Assembly: GCA_028697695.1 (NCBI GenBank)
Contig: JAQVEI010000095.1
Span: 1-8,114 of the forward strand
Direction: 5' to 3'
Origin: Lentimicrobiaceae bacterium
GTDB taxonomy: Bacteria > Bacteroidota > Bacteroidia > Bacteroidales > Lentimicrobiaceae
DNA: 8,114 bases
In this document: positions 1 to 7,183 of the stretch, one piece after another
How positions within the stretch are numbered: position 1 is the stretch's first letter
Layout: each line of letters opens with the position of its first letter
Notes under the pieces: model-generated
Database searches by the model: none
What the model was told of the DNA's origin: nothing
What the model saw: only the letters and a program-made list of their open reading frames with translations
Program-made: the position numbers and the translations under genes

Positions 1-1354
1 ATTGCGAATGTGCTGAAAAATAATGCAATTGAACTACCTGTGGTTTACCGGTAGTTAAGGTGCCGGTTTTATCCAGTACCAAAGTGTCGATTTTTCCAGC
101 TGATTCAATGCCTGATGCATCTCTGAAAAGTATACCCTGCCTGGCTCCTTTGCCAATGGCGACAACCAAAGCAGTGGGTGTTGCAAGCCCCAGCGCGCAG
201 GGACAGGCTATTATCAGCACACTTATGGCTGCCACCGAGGCGAAGCCAAATGCCGGAGTTGGCCCCCAAATCATCCAGATGGCAAACGTAAGTATAGCCA
301 GTGCAACCACAACCGGAACAAATATCGATGATATTTTATCCACCAATTTTTGAATGGGTGGTTTAGACGATTGGGCTTCTTCTACCAGTTCTATAATGCG
401 GGCCAAAGCAGTATCGCTGCCCGTTTTAAGTGTTTTTATTGTTAATGCCCCCTGCTGATTGTGCGTGCCCGAAACCACTTTGTCCCCCTCTTGTTTAAAT
501 ACGGGCAAGGGCTCGCCGGTCATCATACTTTCTTCAATCCATGAATTGCCTGATATTACTTCTCCATCAACCGGAATGGTAGCTCCGGGTTTTACCAATA
601 TAATATCCTGTAGCACTATTTCATGCAAAGGCACTTCTTCTTGATGCCCGTCCCGGACCCTTATGGCTTTCTCGGGTTGCAGATTCATCAGGCTTTTTAT
701 CGCTTCGGAAGCTCTGCTTTTACTGCGCTCTTCAAAAAAACGACCCAACAGTATCAGTGTAATAATCACCACTGCCGATTCATAATAAACGTGAACCGGT
801 GCGCCCTGACCTCCAAAAATTCCAGGCCAAATGGTGTTTATGGTGCTCAGCATAAATGCCGCACCTGTACCAAGGGCTACCAGGGTGTCCATATTCGTCT
901 CACCCCGCTTTATTAATTGTAATGCAACACGATAAAATGGTGCTCCCGAATAAAATATCACCGGAACGGATAATACCAGGAAAAGCCAGCGCATCCAGGT
1001 CGCCGGATCATGAAAAATCATTGAAAGCACAAAAACAGGTAGCGAAAAAACAATAGCAACCCACAAGCGCTTCCTTAAGGAAGTAAGCCTCGACTGCTCC
1101 AATTTTTCGAACACAGCCATTTTGTCAGACGTGTCTGCAACAAGATCATAGCCAATTGATTTAACGGCTAGCTGCAGTTTGGAAATGTTGGTCTCATCGG
1201 GTTTAAATTTAACACGAACATTTTTTGCAGCATAATTTACAGCAGCATCTATTACACCGGTTTCCGATTTCAGCATACTCTCTACACTTACTGCACAGGC
1301 TGCACAGCTCATCCCGCTAACCGGAAAGGTCATGCTTATTTTAGATTCATTCAT
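1..1354 (-). CDS. copA: Copper-translocating P1B-type ATPase, N-terminal 451 residues (3' end beyond window)
   Basis: Exports monovalent copper from the cytoplasm across the inner membrane using ATP. The reading frame is open from the ATG at 1354 to the left edge with no stop. Visible in order: one N-terminal heavy-metal-associated domain (about residues 10-72) with GMSCAAC at 14-20, whose two cysteines bind Cu(I); membrane helices from about residue 96; the NMDTLVALGT motif typical of CopA near 154; the actuator-domain TGE loop at 279-281; the transmembrane metal site CPC at 384-386; and the phosphorylation motif DKTGT with the acceptor Asp at 428. CPC plus the single HMA domain fits the copper (P1B-1) class rather than zinc/cadmium pumps. 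Full-length relatives are about 740 aa, so most of the P- and N-domains lie outside the window. It is transcribed divergently from the secreted protein at 1600. Silver transport is an alternative or additional activity. Class assignment is firm; the exact symbol is inferred from the family. Confidence 0.95.
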   Translation of the reverse strand, partial: MNESKISMTFPVSGMSCAACAVSVESMLKSETGVIDAAVNYAAKNVRVKFKPDETNISKLQLAVKSIGYDLVADTSDKMAVFEKLEQSRLTSLRKRLWVAIVFSLPVFVLSMIFHDPATWMRWLFLVLSVPVIFYSGAPFYRVALQLIKRGETNMDTLVALGTGAAFMLSTINTIWPGIFGGQGAPVHVYYESAVVIITLILLGRFFEERSKSRASEAIKSLMNLQPEKAIRVRDGHQEEVPLHEIVLQDIILVKPGATIPVDGEVISGNSWIEESMMTGEPLPVFKQEGDKVVSGTHNQQGALTIKTLKTGSDTALARIIELVEEAQSSKPPIQKLVDKISSIFVPVVVALAILTFAIWMIWGPTPAFGFASVAAISVLIIACPCALGLATPTALVVAIGKGARQGILFRDASGIESAGKIDTLVLDKTGTLTTGKPQVVQLHYFSAHSQ

Positions 1355-1442
1355 CACCAACTTATTAAATTATTTTTTAAAGTTTTTGTTTAAAGATCAA
1401 AATAATTAAAAAAATACATTAATTTTGACTTTTCAAAATAAA

Positions 1443-1480
1443 GGTTCTAAGGGTGGTTCAATTTTCATGCCGCTTAGACC
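1443..1480 (-). promoter_or_regulatory. Imperfect inverted repeat, possible structured leader or attenuator of copA
   Basis: Read on the minus strand, GGTCTAAG (1480-1473) pairs with CTTAGAACC (1451-1443) through 8 base pairs with one bulged A. Two or so further G-C pairs are possible inside after a mismatch. The stem is followed by the T-rich stretch TTTATTTTG, giving a terminator-like shape about 80 nt upstream of the copA start. If copA is transcribed from the far promoter near 1530 this would sit in its mRNA leader. If it is transcribed from the nearer one it lies upstream of the mRNA and means nothing as RNA. No known riboswitch is recognised. The pairing is directly visible; its role is inference. 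Confidence 0.3.
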
Positions 1481-1533
1481 ATTTAGTTTGAATAAACAAG
1501 AGAAGAAAAATCAAAAAAAAATTGATATTCAAA

Positions 1534-1555
1534 CATAAATATACGTATATTTATG
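1534..1555. promoter_or_regulatory. Perfect 22-bp palindrome, candidate operator
   Basis: The half-site CATAAATATAC is followed directly by its exact reverse complement. Beyond a 2-bp mismatch on each side, two more bases pair (CA and TG), giving a 30-bp imperfect dyad. It lies 44 bp before the start codon of the secreted protein. It overlaps the best -7 candidates in both directions (TATGTTTG on minus, TATATTTA on plus), which is where a dimeric repressor would act. It does not match the classic CueR or CsoR operator patterns or the CopY cop box (TACAnnTGTA), and no regulator gene is adjacent in the window. AT-rich palindromes can also arise by chance or serve as cruciforms. Confidence 0.5.
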
Positions 1556-1599
1556 GCTGAATAAAATTTAAATCCCGAAAACCTCAAAACCCTCATTCA

Positions 1600-3711
1600 A
1601 TGAAAAAAAGTTTACTTTTTATTTTTGCAATTATTTTGGCCGGTATGGTCAATGCCCAGCAAATCTTCACTCAGGACTTTGGCTCGGGCACGTTTCCACC
1701 TTCGGGATGGATGATATTCGGAAATCCTGCAAACTGGTCAGCCAGTGCTACAAATTATGCCGGCGGTACTGCCCCTGAAATGCGTATAACGGGAACGCCG
1801 CTGTTTACGGGCTTCCAGCGTATTATTTCCCCGAAAATCAATACCACAGGCTCTACTCAATTGATTTTCCGCATGAAACACAAATTTGAACATGCTTCAG
1901 GTAATAACCCCATCAAAATTGGTGTAGAAACCCGCTCGGCCAATGGTGCCTGGAATTCGATATGGATGGAGAATGCAATGGCAAGTATTCCTGCGCAAAC
2001 TTTAACTGTAATTATTGATAATGCCAATGTTGGTGCGGCTGATTTTCAGTTTTGCATCTATGTAAATGGTGTGAGCACTCATTTAAACGATTGGTATGTT
2101 GATGATATCGAAATTTCCAATCCTTATGCCCTTGATGCTGCTATGGGTTCAATCAACCTGCCTGATGTATTTGCAGGGAGCCAGATCATTTCAGGTGATT
2201 TCATCAATGTAGGCCAAACCCCGATAACATCAGCGGATATAAACTGGCAAGTGGATGATGGTGAAATACATACAGAATCTTTTAGCAACTTTAACCTCGG
2301 ATTGGGCGAGAGCCACGAATTTGAGTTTGAAGACTCACTTGTACTTGCGCCCTCAGCTTATACCTTTAAAATATGGCTTAGTGCCGTTAACGGGGGCGGA
2401 ATTGATGATAATCCGGCCAACGATAGTATAACAAAAGATATTTCTGTGCTTGCAAGCCTGGTATATTACCGGCCGTTTTTTGAAGAGTTTACCAGCAGTA
2501 CCTGTGGTCCTTGTGCTAGCTTCAACAACAGTTTCTTCAACAATTTTATAAGTACAAATGAAGATGAAATTACGCTGGTAAAATACCAGATGAACTGGCC
2601 TGGCAGCGGAGACCCCTACTACACCCCTGAAGGCGGTGTACGTCGCAACTATTATGGTGTGAATGCTGTGCCTGAGTTGTATGTTGACGGTAAAAAAACG
2701 GCAACCAACTCCGGTGCCGTGAATGCAGCTTTCAATGCATCATTGGGAACGCGTGCTTATATTGAAATTGCCTCTACTCACGAAATTCAGGGCAACAACA
2801 TTATCGTGGACGCAAACATTATTCCTTTCGATAACTATCCTTCGGTAAGGGTGCATTTAGCTGTAATTGAAAAACTTACCACTCAAAACGTGGGATCTAA
2901 CGGGGAAACTTCTTTTCATCATGTAATGATGAAAATGTTACCTAATGCCAATGGTACCAACGCCAATCTGGTTAACAACCAACCGCTGAATTTAAAATTT
3001 ACCCAGGATATGTCAGGTACACATGTCGAAGAAATGAGTGATCTGATGGTTGCTATTTTTGTTCAGGCTACCGACAAAACCATAAAGCAAAGTGGTTATT
3101 CTCTGGAAGTTGGTGCCTCCACTACTGTTAATATTGCAAATGGAGCCGTGGATGTGCCTGTTGATCAGCCTATTATTATTGATTTCTCTCAGCCCGTTCG
3201 TAGGGTAGGAGGTACGCCCATTACTTCGGCCAATATCAATGAAATCATACGTTTCAATGAAACCGATGCTACGGGTGCTCCTGTTCCTTTTACAGCCACA
3301 ATTAATTCAGCCAAAACACAGATAGTGGTTACCCCAAACTCCAACCTGGCTTACCTGCAACAGTATTATTTCCGTTTGGATAAACTGGAAAATTATAATT
3401 CAGTGCCCACCCTGCCAATAGTACGCACTTTTACTACTATACTTAATGTCGGAGTTCCAACCCAGAATAAAGTGGAGTATAAATTATATCCTAACCCTGC
3501 CAACAGCATGATATACATCAATAATGTGAAAAACCTCGATAAAGTTGAGCTTATCAGCGTTGTAGGGAATATCGTTCGTTCGGTTTCGGGCTTTGGCAAT
3601 TCTGCTGGTGAAGCCGGTATACCGGTGGGCAACCTCCCCAATGGTATGTATTTTGTCCGGCTAACTTCCGGAAATCAAATTCAGACACAACGGATAATCA
3701 TATCCAAGTAA
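1600..3711 (+). CDS. Secreted T9SS cargo protein with Omp28/thioredoxin-like CGPC domain
   Basis: A 703-aa protein predicted to be exported by Sec and then moved across the outer membrane by the type IX system. Residues 1-19 form a signal peptide (basic MKK, hydrophobic core, cleavage after VNA). Residues about 22-173 resemble a choice-of-anchor J/MAM-like jelly-roll (QDFGSGTFPPSGW start, WYVDDIEI end). About 175-285 is a beta-rich CARDB-like linker. About 288-500 is an Omp28-type thioredoxin-like domain with FEEFTSSTCGPC, cysteines 302 and 305, and a VPELYVDG segment whose Pro358 fits the thioredoxin cis-proline. About 508-615 resembles a Big_5 Ig-like domain. About 625-703 is the T9SS sorting domain (YPNPA at 630, LPNGMYFVRL near 679, ending RIIISK). 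Known for the family: CTD proteins are secreted and anchored on the cell surface. The CGPC pair suggests thiol-disulfide activity, but Omp28 function is poorly defined, so enzymatic activity is inference. A strong terminator follows, so it is probably monocistronic. Confidence 0.9.
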   Translation: MKKSLLFIFAIILAGMVNAQQIFTQDFGSGTFPPSGWMIFGNPANWSASATNYAGGTAPEMRITGTPLFTGFQRIISPKINTTGSTQLIFRMKHKFEHASGNNPIKIGVETRSANGAWNSIWMENAMASIPAQTLTVIIDNANVGAADFQFCIYVNGVSTHLNDWYVDDIEISNPYALDAAMGSINLPDVFAGSQIISGDFINVGQTPITSADINWQVDDGEIHTESFSNFNLGLGESHEFEFEDSLVLAPSAYTFKIWLSAVNGGGIDDNPANDSITKDISVLASLVYYRPFFEEFTSSTCGPCASFNNSFFNNFISTNEDEITLVKYQMNWPGSGDPYYTPEGGVRRNYYGVNAVPELYVDGKKTATNSGAVNAAFNASLGTRAYIEIASTHEIQGNNIIVDANIIPFDNYPSVRVHLAVIEKLTTQNVGSNGETSFHHVMMKMLPNANGTNANLVNNQPLNLKFTQDMSGTHVEEMSDLMVAIFVQATDKTIKQSGYSLEVGASTTVNIANGAVDVPVDQPIIIDFSQPVRRVGGTPITSANINEIIRFNETDATGAPVPFTATINSAKTQIVVTPNSNLAYLQQYYFRLDKLENYNSVPTLPIVRTFTTILNVGVPTQNKVEYKLYPNPANSMIYINNVKNLDKVELISVVGNIVRSVSGFGNSAGEAGIPVGNLPNGMYFVRLTSGNQIQTQRIIISK

Positions 3712-3738
3712 ACTTATTTATCCGGGATGCTTTTACAG

Positions 3739-3767
3739 GCCGGCTCCTTCGGGAGTCGGCTTTTTTT
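3739..3767 (+). terminator. Intrinsic terminator of the T9SS cargo gene
   Basis: GCCGGCTCC (3739-3747) pairs with GGAGTCGGC (3752-3760) over 9 bp with one G-U pair, capped by a stable TTCG tetraloop and followed by seven T. It begins 28 nt after the cargo-gene stop codon. The T-tract overlaps the stop codon (3768-3766) of the convergent MFS gene. In the minus direction the hairpin has no T-tract, so it serves the plus strand only. Confidence 0.92.
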
Positions 3768-5037
3768 AGGTGATGGCTTTGATGATGATGTGTTTTTTGT
3801 AATAAAACCAGAGTGCAGCAATAAGGCATATACTTCCGGTAATGGTGAGCGTTAGCGGAGCGCCAATCCATTCAGCCAACGCACCGGTAAGTAAACTGCC
3901 AAGGGGGGTAATACCCAGAAACGACATGCTGTAAAGTGCCATTACCCTGCCGCGCATGTTGTCGTCAACCACAGTTTGAATAATGGTATTGCTTGACGCA
4001 AATTCAACCACCATACCGAAGCCGGTAATGGATAATATAAGAAGTGAAAAAATGAGGGAGGAGGAAAGCGAAAAACTTACCAGCCCGATGCTGAACATAC
4101 ATGCTGATACAAAAATAATATTCGGTATGCTACTCAGAGATTGACGTGAAGCAAGGAAGAAAGCTCCCGTAAGCGCTCCTGCGCCAATGGCTCCGGTAAG
4201 ATAACCAAGGGTTTGGGCATCGCCTGCGAACACCTCATGAGCAAACACCGGCATAAAAACCTGAAATGGCAAGCCTATCAAACTGGTAAGTGCAACCATA
4301 GTTAACAGTATTCGGATATGCCGGTTGCGGTTCGCATATTGTAAGCCCGAGAAAAGATCGCTAAATATGGTTGAATGACTTTCACGCTTTACAAAAGGAG
4401 CAAGCCGCATAGCCAGCAACGAGAATATAACTGCACTATAACTTAAACCGTTTACCAAAAAACAAAACCCTTCGCCTCCCCAGGCTATCAGAAGTCCGCC
4501 TAGCGGAGGACCTATAAAACGTGCCGTATTGAACAGGGTTGAATTTAAGGCGATTGCATTGGGTAAATCTTCGCGTCCCGTAATCATATCAACCAGAAAG
4601 GCATGCCGAAACGGAGTGTCAAAAGCAACCGATATGCCATTAAGCACGGCAGAAAACACTATATGCCACACCTCAATACGCCCCGAAAATATCAACCATG
4701 ACATGGATAAAGCGATAAGCATGGAAACCGATTGAGTGATGACCAGTACTTTGCGTTTGGCAAGACGATCGGCAAATACACCAGCAACCGGGGTGAGCAA
4801 AAGGGCCGGTATCTGCCCCGCAAAGCCGACAAACCCAAGCATAAGCTCTGAACCCGTTAGTCGATACACCAGCCAGCCAAGTGCTATATTCTGAATCCAC
4901 ACACCGGGCAGTGATATGAATTGACCGAAAAAGAAGTATCGGAAATTGCGGTAACGCAATGAACGAAATGTTAATGCCGAGGCTTTCAGATAACTTCTTA
5001 TGTCGAGGAAACGGTTCAATACGTAATACTTAATCAA
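3766..5037 (-). CDS. MFS_3-type (EntS-like) major facilitator exporter
   Basis: An inner-membrane transporter of about 12 helices and 423 aa, probably a proton-coupled exporter of small molecules; the substrate cannot be read from the sequence. Family marks: the N-terminal SLRYRNFRYFFFGQFISLPG block (27-45); MFS motif A as GVFADRLAKRK (86-96) in the first cytoplasmic loop; DTPFRHAFLVDM then EDLPNAIALNSTLFN (140-170), typical of PF05977; and MRGRVMALYSMSFLGITPLGS (361-381) in the C-half. The reading frame has no ATG before residue 65. The frame opens only at 5040 (upstream stop TAA at 5043-5041), so a TTG start at 5037 or 5019 is likely. Homologs usually begin just before the SLRYRNF block, so the shorter start is plausible. 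It is convergent with the cargo gene and 194 bp downstream of the acyltransferase gene. A hairpin lies 22 nt before the TTG. Family is clear, start uncertain. Confidence 0.88.
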   Translation of the reverse strand: MIKYYVLNRFLDIRSYLKASALTFRSLRYRNFRYFFFGQFISLPGVWIQNIALGWLVYRLTGSELMLGFVGFAGQIPALLLTPVAGVFADRLAKRKVLVITQSVSMLIALSMSWLIFSGRIEVWHIVFSAVLNGISVAFDTPFRHAFLVDMITGREDLPNAIALNSTLFNTARFIGPPLGGLLIAWGGEGFCFLVNGLSYSAVIFSLLAMRLAPFVKRESHSTIFSDLFSGLQYANRNRHIRILLTMVALTSLIGLPFQVFMPVFAHEVFAGDAQTLGYLTGAIGAGALTGAFFLASRQSLSSIPNIIFVSACMFSIGLVSFSLSSSLIFSLLILSITGFGMVVEFASSNTIIQTVVDDNMRGRVMALYSMSFLGITPLGSLLTGALAEWIGAPLTLTITGSICLIAALWFYYKKHIIIKAIT

Positions 5038-5058
5038 ATATTATTACTAAAAACTTAA

Positions 5059-5080
5059 ACCAGGCATATCGCTGCCTGGT
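5059..5080 (-). terminator. Hairpin in the acyltransferase-MFS spacer: weak terminator or leader attenuator
   Basis: Perfect 8-bp stem (ACCAGGCA with TGCCTGGT) and a 6-nt loop. On the minus strand it is followed by TTAAGTTTTTAG, a weak T-rich tail. It could end transcripts from the acyltransferase gene, about 150 nt downstream of that stop. Because only 21 nt separate it from the MFS start, there is no room for an MFS promoter after it, so it must lie inside any MFS mRNA. That makes an attenuator or translational-control hairpin possible. A 6-codon reading frame (ATG at 5067 to TAG at 5047) starts in its loop-proximal strand. Function is inference. Confidence 0.42.
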
Positions 5081-5231
5081 AAACAGTCACAATAAAAAAT
5101 CGTTAATTTAGTTTACAGGTGTAAATACTGTACACACATCAACAATAAAACAATGATCAAGGTTTTATCTGTTTGTGGGCTTTGGTAAATATGTTAAGAA
5201 CATACCGGCAAAGAGGGCTACTAAAAACAAT

Positions 5232-6167
5232 TTACTTTTCGTGATTTAATTTCAGTATATTTGTATTGCTTTGATTTGCAATGGTTTGGCTATTATTAAC
5301 CGGGTGTTTCCATCGTTTATGCGACCACAGCCAGGAAGCCGGTTGTGTATGAATATTGTTCTCAAGCAGATGAACATATTTTTGCATCAACGCCTGTCCG
5401 CTCTCTTCCGATGCATCTTTGGAAATAAGGTGGAAAGTGGCACTGTAATGCCCCCGTTTAAGTCTTAAAATTTCTATATAAAGCAATGCCGAGCTGGTGG
5501 TTCGGGCTATCTTTATGCCTCCGGTAAAAAAAAATGACGGCTGGTTCAAAAAGTTAAAGACATAATCAGGATCCCGATGGTGCGGTGATTGATCAGCAAT
5601 GAAAACATACATGGCCGGAAAGTCTTTTTTTGAAAGTAGATAACGTACAGCATGGTTCATTTCAAGCAACTTAACCCCATGCTGTGCCCGCACCCTGTTG
5701 GTTACGGCGTCCATTACTTTTTTCGACAGCGGTTTATACAGGATATGACAGGAGAAATCCATAAAATGCGGTAAAAATTTCATGTATTCCCAATTACCTG
5801 TATGTCCGCTCAGCACAATGGTGTTTTTGCCTTCTTTGTGAATAGATGCAATCAATTCCGGATTGGTTACCTGAAACCTGCTGATGTATTCTTTTTCACT
5901 TAAAGAAACCGATTTTATTACTTCAACAAAAACGTCGAAGAAATTCCTGTAAAAATCATGCGTTAATCTTTTTATCTCTGTATAGCCGGCCTTAGGAAAG
6001 GCGCGGGCCAGGTTTTGAATAATTACCTGTTTGCGATATCCAATAAGGTGTTGACCAATCCAACGAAAGACACTGGCTTTTAAATAAAGTAACCGGAATG
6101 GTAATAAACTTAAAAGCCGGAGCAGTATAAAAATAACTCCTGCCCCAAGGCGCTGATGCCATTTCAT
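5232..6167 (-). CDS. Lipid A biosynthesis acyltransferase (LpxL/HtrB family)
   Basis: A 311-aa inner-membrane-associated acyltransferase (PF03279) that transfers an acyl chain from acyl-ACP to a lipid A precursor on the cytoplasmic face, completing the outer-membrane lipid A. Visible: one N-terminal hydrophobic segment (about 9-31); the catalytic HX4E motif as SGHTGNWE with His122 and Glu127; the ADQSP motif at 191-195; FFFTGG at 212-217, a conserved region of the family; and the C-terminal signature WLWSHKRWKHP (279-289). The length matches LpxL-type enzymes (about 290-310 aa). The last 20 or so residues are a polar Asn/Gln-rich tail. The ATG at 6167 follows an A/T-rich leader without Shine-Dalgarno sequence. 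Which secondary acyl position it fills (LpxL or LpxM type) cannot be told from sequence, and acylation of another envelope lipid is possible. No other lipid A gene is in the window. Confidence 0.92.
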   Translation of the reverse strand: MKWHQRLGAGVIFILLRLLSLLPFRLLYLKASVFRWIGQHLIGYRKQVIIQNLARAFPKAGYTEIKRLTHDFYRNFFDVFVEVIKSVSLSEKEYISRFQVTNPELIASIHKEGKNTIVLSGHTGNWEYMKFLPHFMDFSCHILYKPLSKKVMDAVTNRVRAQHGVKLLEMNHAVRYLLSKKDFPAMYVFIADQSPHHRDPDYVFNFLNQPSFFFTGGIKIARTTSSALLYIEILRLKRGHYSATFHLISKDASEESGQALMQKYVHLLENNIHTQPASWLWSHKRWKHPVNNSQTIANQSNTNILKLNHEK

Positions 6168-6179
6168 GCTTTTTTTTTA

Positions 6180-6187
6180 CAAAATTA
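6180..6187 (-). promoter_or_regulatory. Candidate -7 promoter element of the acyltransferase gene
   Basis: TAATTTTG matches the Bacteroidota TAnnTTTG box exactly and stands 12 nt before the ATG at 6167. No TTTG is found at the expected -33 position (TGGG there), and the implied leader would be only a few nucleotides. An AT-rich match by chance is quite possible. Confidence 0.32.
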
Positions 6188-6342
6188 TACATTTACCCCA
6201 CGTATCCCATCCTGAACCGGAAAAATTATAACCATTAGAGGCTTTCACAAGCAGGGAAAGGCTTTGTAGAAGCTCTTTATTGATAAGAAAGTTAACCTGA
6301 GTTGTTATTAAAACACAATGGATTTAAAACCTCGGGATAAAT

Positions 6343-6374
6343 AAAAACGCCTGTAAATAAGAATTTTACAGGCG
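6343..6374 (-). terminator. Intrinsic terminator downstream of tRNA-Arg
   Basis: CGCCTGTAAA (6348-6357) and TTTACAGGCG (6365-6374) form a perfect 10-bp stem with a 7-nt loop. On the minus strand it is followed by five T (6347-6343). It starts 19 nt after the tRNA-Arg 3' end and has no T-tract on the plus strand, so it belongs to the tRNA. Confidence 0.88.
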
Positions 6375-6392
6375 CACAGTTGAATGTTTGTG

Positions 6393-6466
6393 TGATCCGG
6401 AGGCGACTCGAACGCCTGACCCGCAGCTTAGAAGGCTGCTGCTCTATCCAACTGAGCTACCGGACC
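6393..6466 (-). tRNA. tRNA-Arg (anticodon TCT)
   Basis: Full cloverleaf of 74 nt with discriminator A. The acceptor GGTCCGG pairs with CCGGATC (one G-U). The D-arm contains AGCTCAGTTGGATAGAGC. The anticodon stem GCAGC/GCTGC holds the loop CTTCTAA, giving anticodon TCT at 6432-6430, which reads AGA/AGG. The T-arm is AGGCG-TTCGAGT-CGCCT. CCA is not encoded, so it must be added by tRNA nucleotidyltransferase. It has its own upstream promoter candidate and downstream terminator. Confidence 0.97.
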
Positions 6467-6488
6467 ATTTCCTTAATGAAATCGTGCG

Positions 6489-6518
6489 CAAAGATAATCA
6501 AAATCATTTTGTAGTAAA
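6489..6518 (-). promoter_or_regulatory. Promoter candidate of tRNA-Arg
   Basis: TATCTTTG (6496-6489) matches the -7 consensus TAnnTTTG exactly, 22 nt before the mature tRNA 5' end. TTTA (6518-6515) lies 18 bp upstream as a near-match to the -33 TTTG. Position and orientation suit the tRNA, which has no other promoter source. Confidence 0.55.
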
Positions 6519-6724
6519 AAATAACTCAGGGCCGAAAAGACTTTTTGGTGTAAAACCAGCGTACTTTCTTGTGAATTGGCTTTTGAATGTTTTATTTTGT
6601 AATTTTATCAGAAAAACAGCATTACTTTTTAAGAAATCGAACATTAAATAGTGAATATAGCAGATAATTAATTTATTTTGCAATACTGTATTTCTTACAG
6701 GGTAGCATAGCGCAATTTGACATC

Positions 6725-7183
6725 ATGAGAGAATTACTATTTACGGACTTCTCCGGCTTCAAAGTGAATAAAGTGTATGATTGGTCTGGAAAAACGATTT
6801 TGATAGCCGAAGATACTGATTGCAGCTTCTTATATCTCAAAACTGTTTTGCGAAACACACAGGCTACCGTGCTGTGGGCATCCACCGGACAGGAAGCCAT
6901 TAATCTGGTGAGGGAACACCGGGAGATTGATTTGGTATTGATGGATATTAATATGCCCGGCATCAGCGGATTTGATGCTACTGTAGCCATACACAGCATC
7001 CGCAAAAACCTGCCGGTAATTGCCCAAACTGCCTATGTACATGAAAACGAAGTAGAACTTTGCTATGCATCAGGTTGTGTTGACTATATTCCAAAACCTA
7101 TTGATAAACATTTGCTGCTTGAGAAACTTGGCGCCTTCCTGGGTGCAGGCGTGGAGAAAACAGAAAGCAAAATCAAAAGCTGA
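6725..7183 (+). CDS. Stand-alone response-regulator receiver (REC) protein
   Basis: A 152-aa cytoplasmic receiver of a two-component system that accepts phosphate from a histidine kinase. It has the full active site: acidic pair Glu29-Asp30 in ILIAEDTD, phospho-acceptor Asp74 in LVLMDINMPG, switch Thr102 in IAQTAY, and Lys124 in YIPKPID. The REC fold spans about residues 22-142. The first 22 residues are a short extension and the last 10 are a polar tail; there is no DNA-binding or enzymatic output domain. This sequence type resembles the C-terminal receivers of Bacteroidota hybrid histidine kinases, several of which also occur as separate proteins. No kinase is adjacent: both flanks are gene-less or hold tRNAs. 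It could act by protein-protein contact or as a phosphorelay shuttle, but partner and output are unknown. No clear promoter or close terminator is seen. Confidence 0.93.
   Translation: MRELLFTDFSGFKVNKVYDWSGKTILIAEDTDCSFLYLKTVLRNTQATVLWASTGQEAINLVREHREIDLVLMDINMPGISGFDATVAIHSIRKNLPVIAQTAYVHENEVELCYASGCVDYIPKPIDKHLLLEKLGAFLGAGVEKTESKIKS

Larger units (their letters stand above)
1355..1599. promoter_or_regulatory. Divergent promoter region between copA-like gene and T9SS cargo gene
   Basis: AT-rich 245-bp spacer that must hold both divergent promoters. On the minus strand, toward copA, TATGTTTG (1537-1530) matches the Bacteroidota -7 consensus TAnnTTTG but lacks a clear TTTG at -33, and would give a leader of about 170 nt. 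A nearer alternative is TTTG (1437-1434), 17 bp, TATTTTTT (1416-1409). On the plus strand the best candidate is TTGA (1522-1525), 21 bp, TATATTTA (1547-1554). None is a full consensus promoter, so the individual boxes are inference. The spacer also contains a 22-bp palindrome and an imperfect inverted repeat, listed separately. Confidence 0.5.

Noticed and set aside
60..1056. Several plus-strand frames of 60-97 codons
   Set aside because: They lie opposite the copper ATPase frame, which is continuous and carries all family motifs; they are antisense shadows.
3393..3641. Minus-strand frame of 82 codons
   Set aside because: It is entirely antisense to the C-terminal Ig-like and sorting domains of the secreted protein and has no family features.
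5992..6192. Minus-strand frame of 66 codons overlapping the acyltransferase start
   Set aside because: It is a different frame of the same DNA whose correct frame encodes the conserved N-terminus of an LpxL-type enzyme.
6388..6651. Plus-strand frame of 87 codons starting MCDPEATRTPDPQLRR
   Set aside because: Its N-terminal part is the antisense translation of the tRNA-Arg gene, a well-known source of false proteins. The rest is low-complexity AT-rich sequence with no family resemblance.
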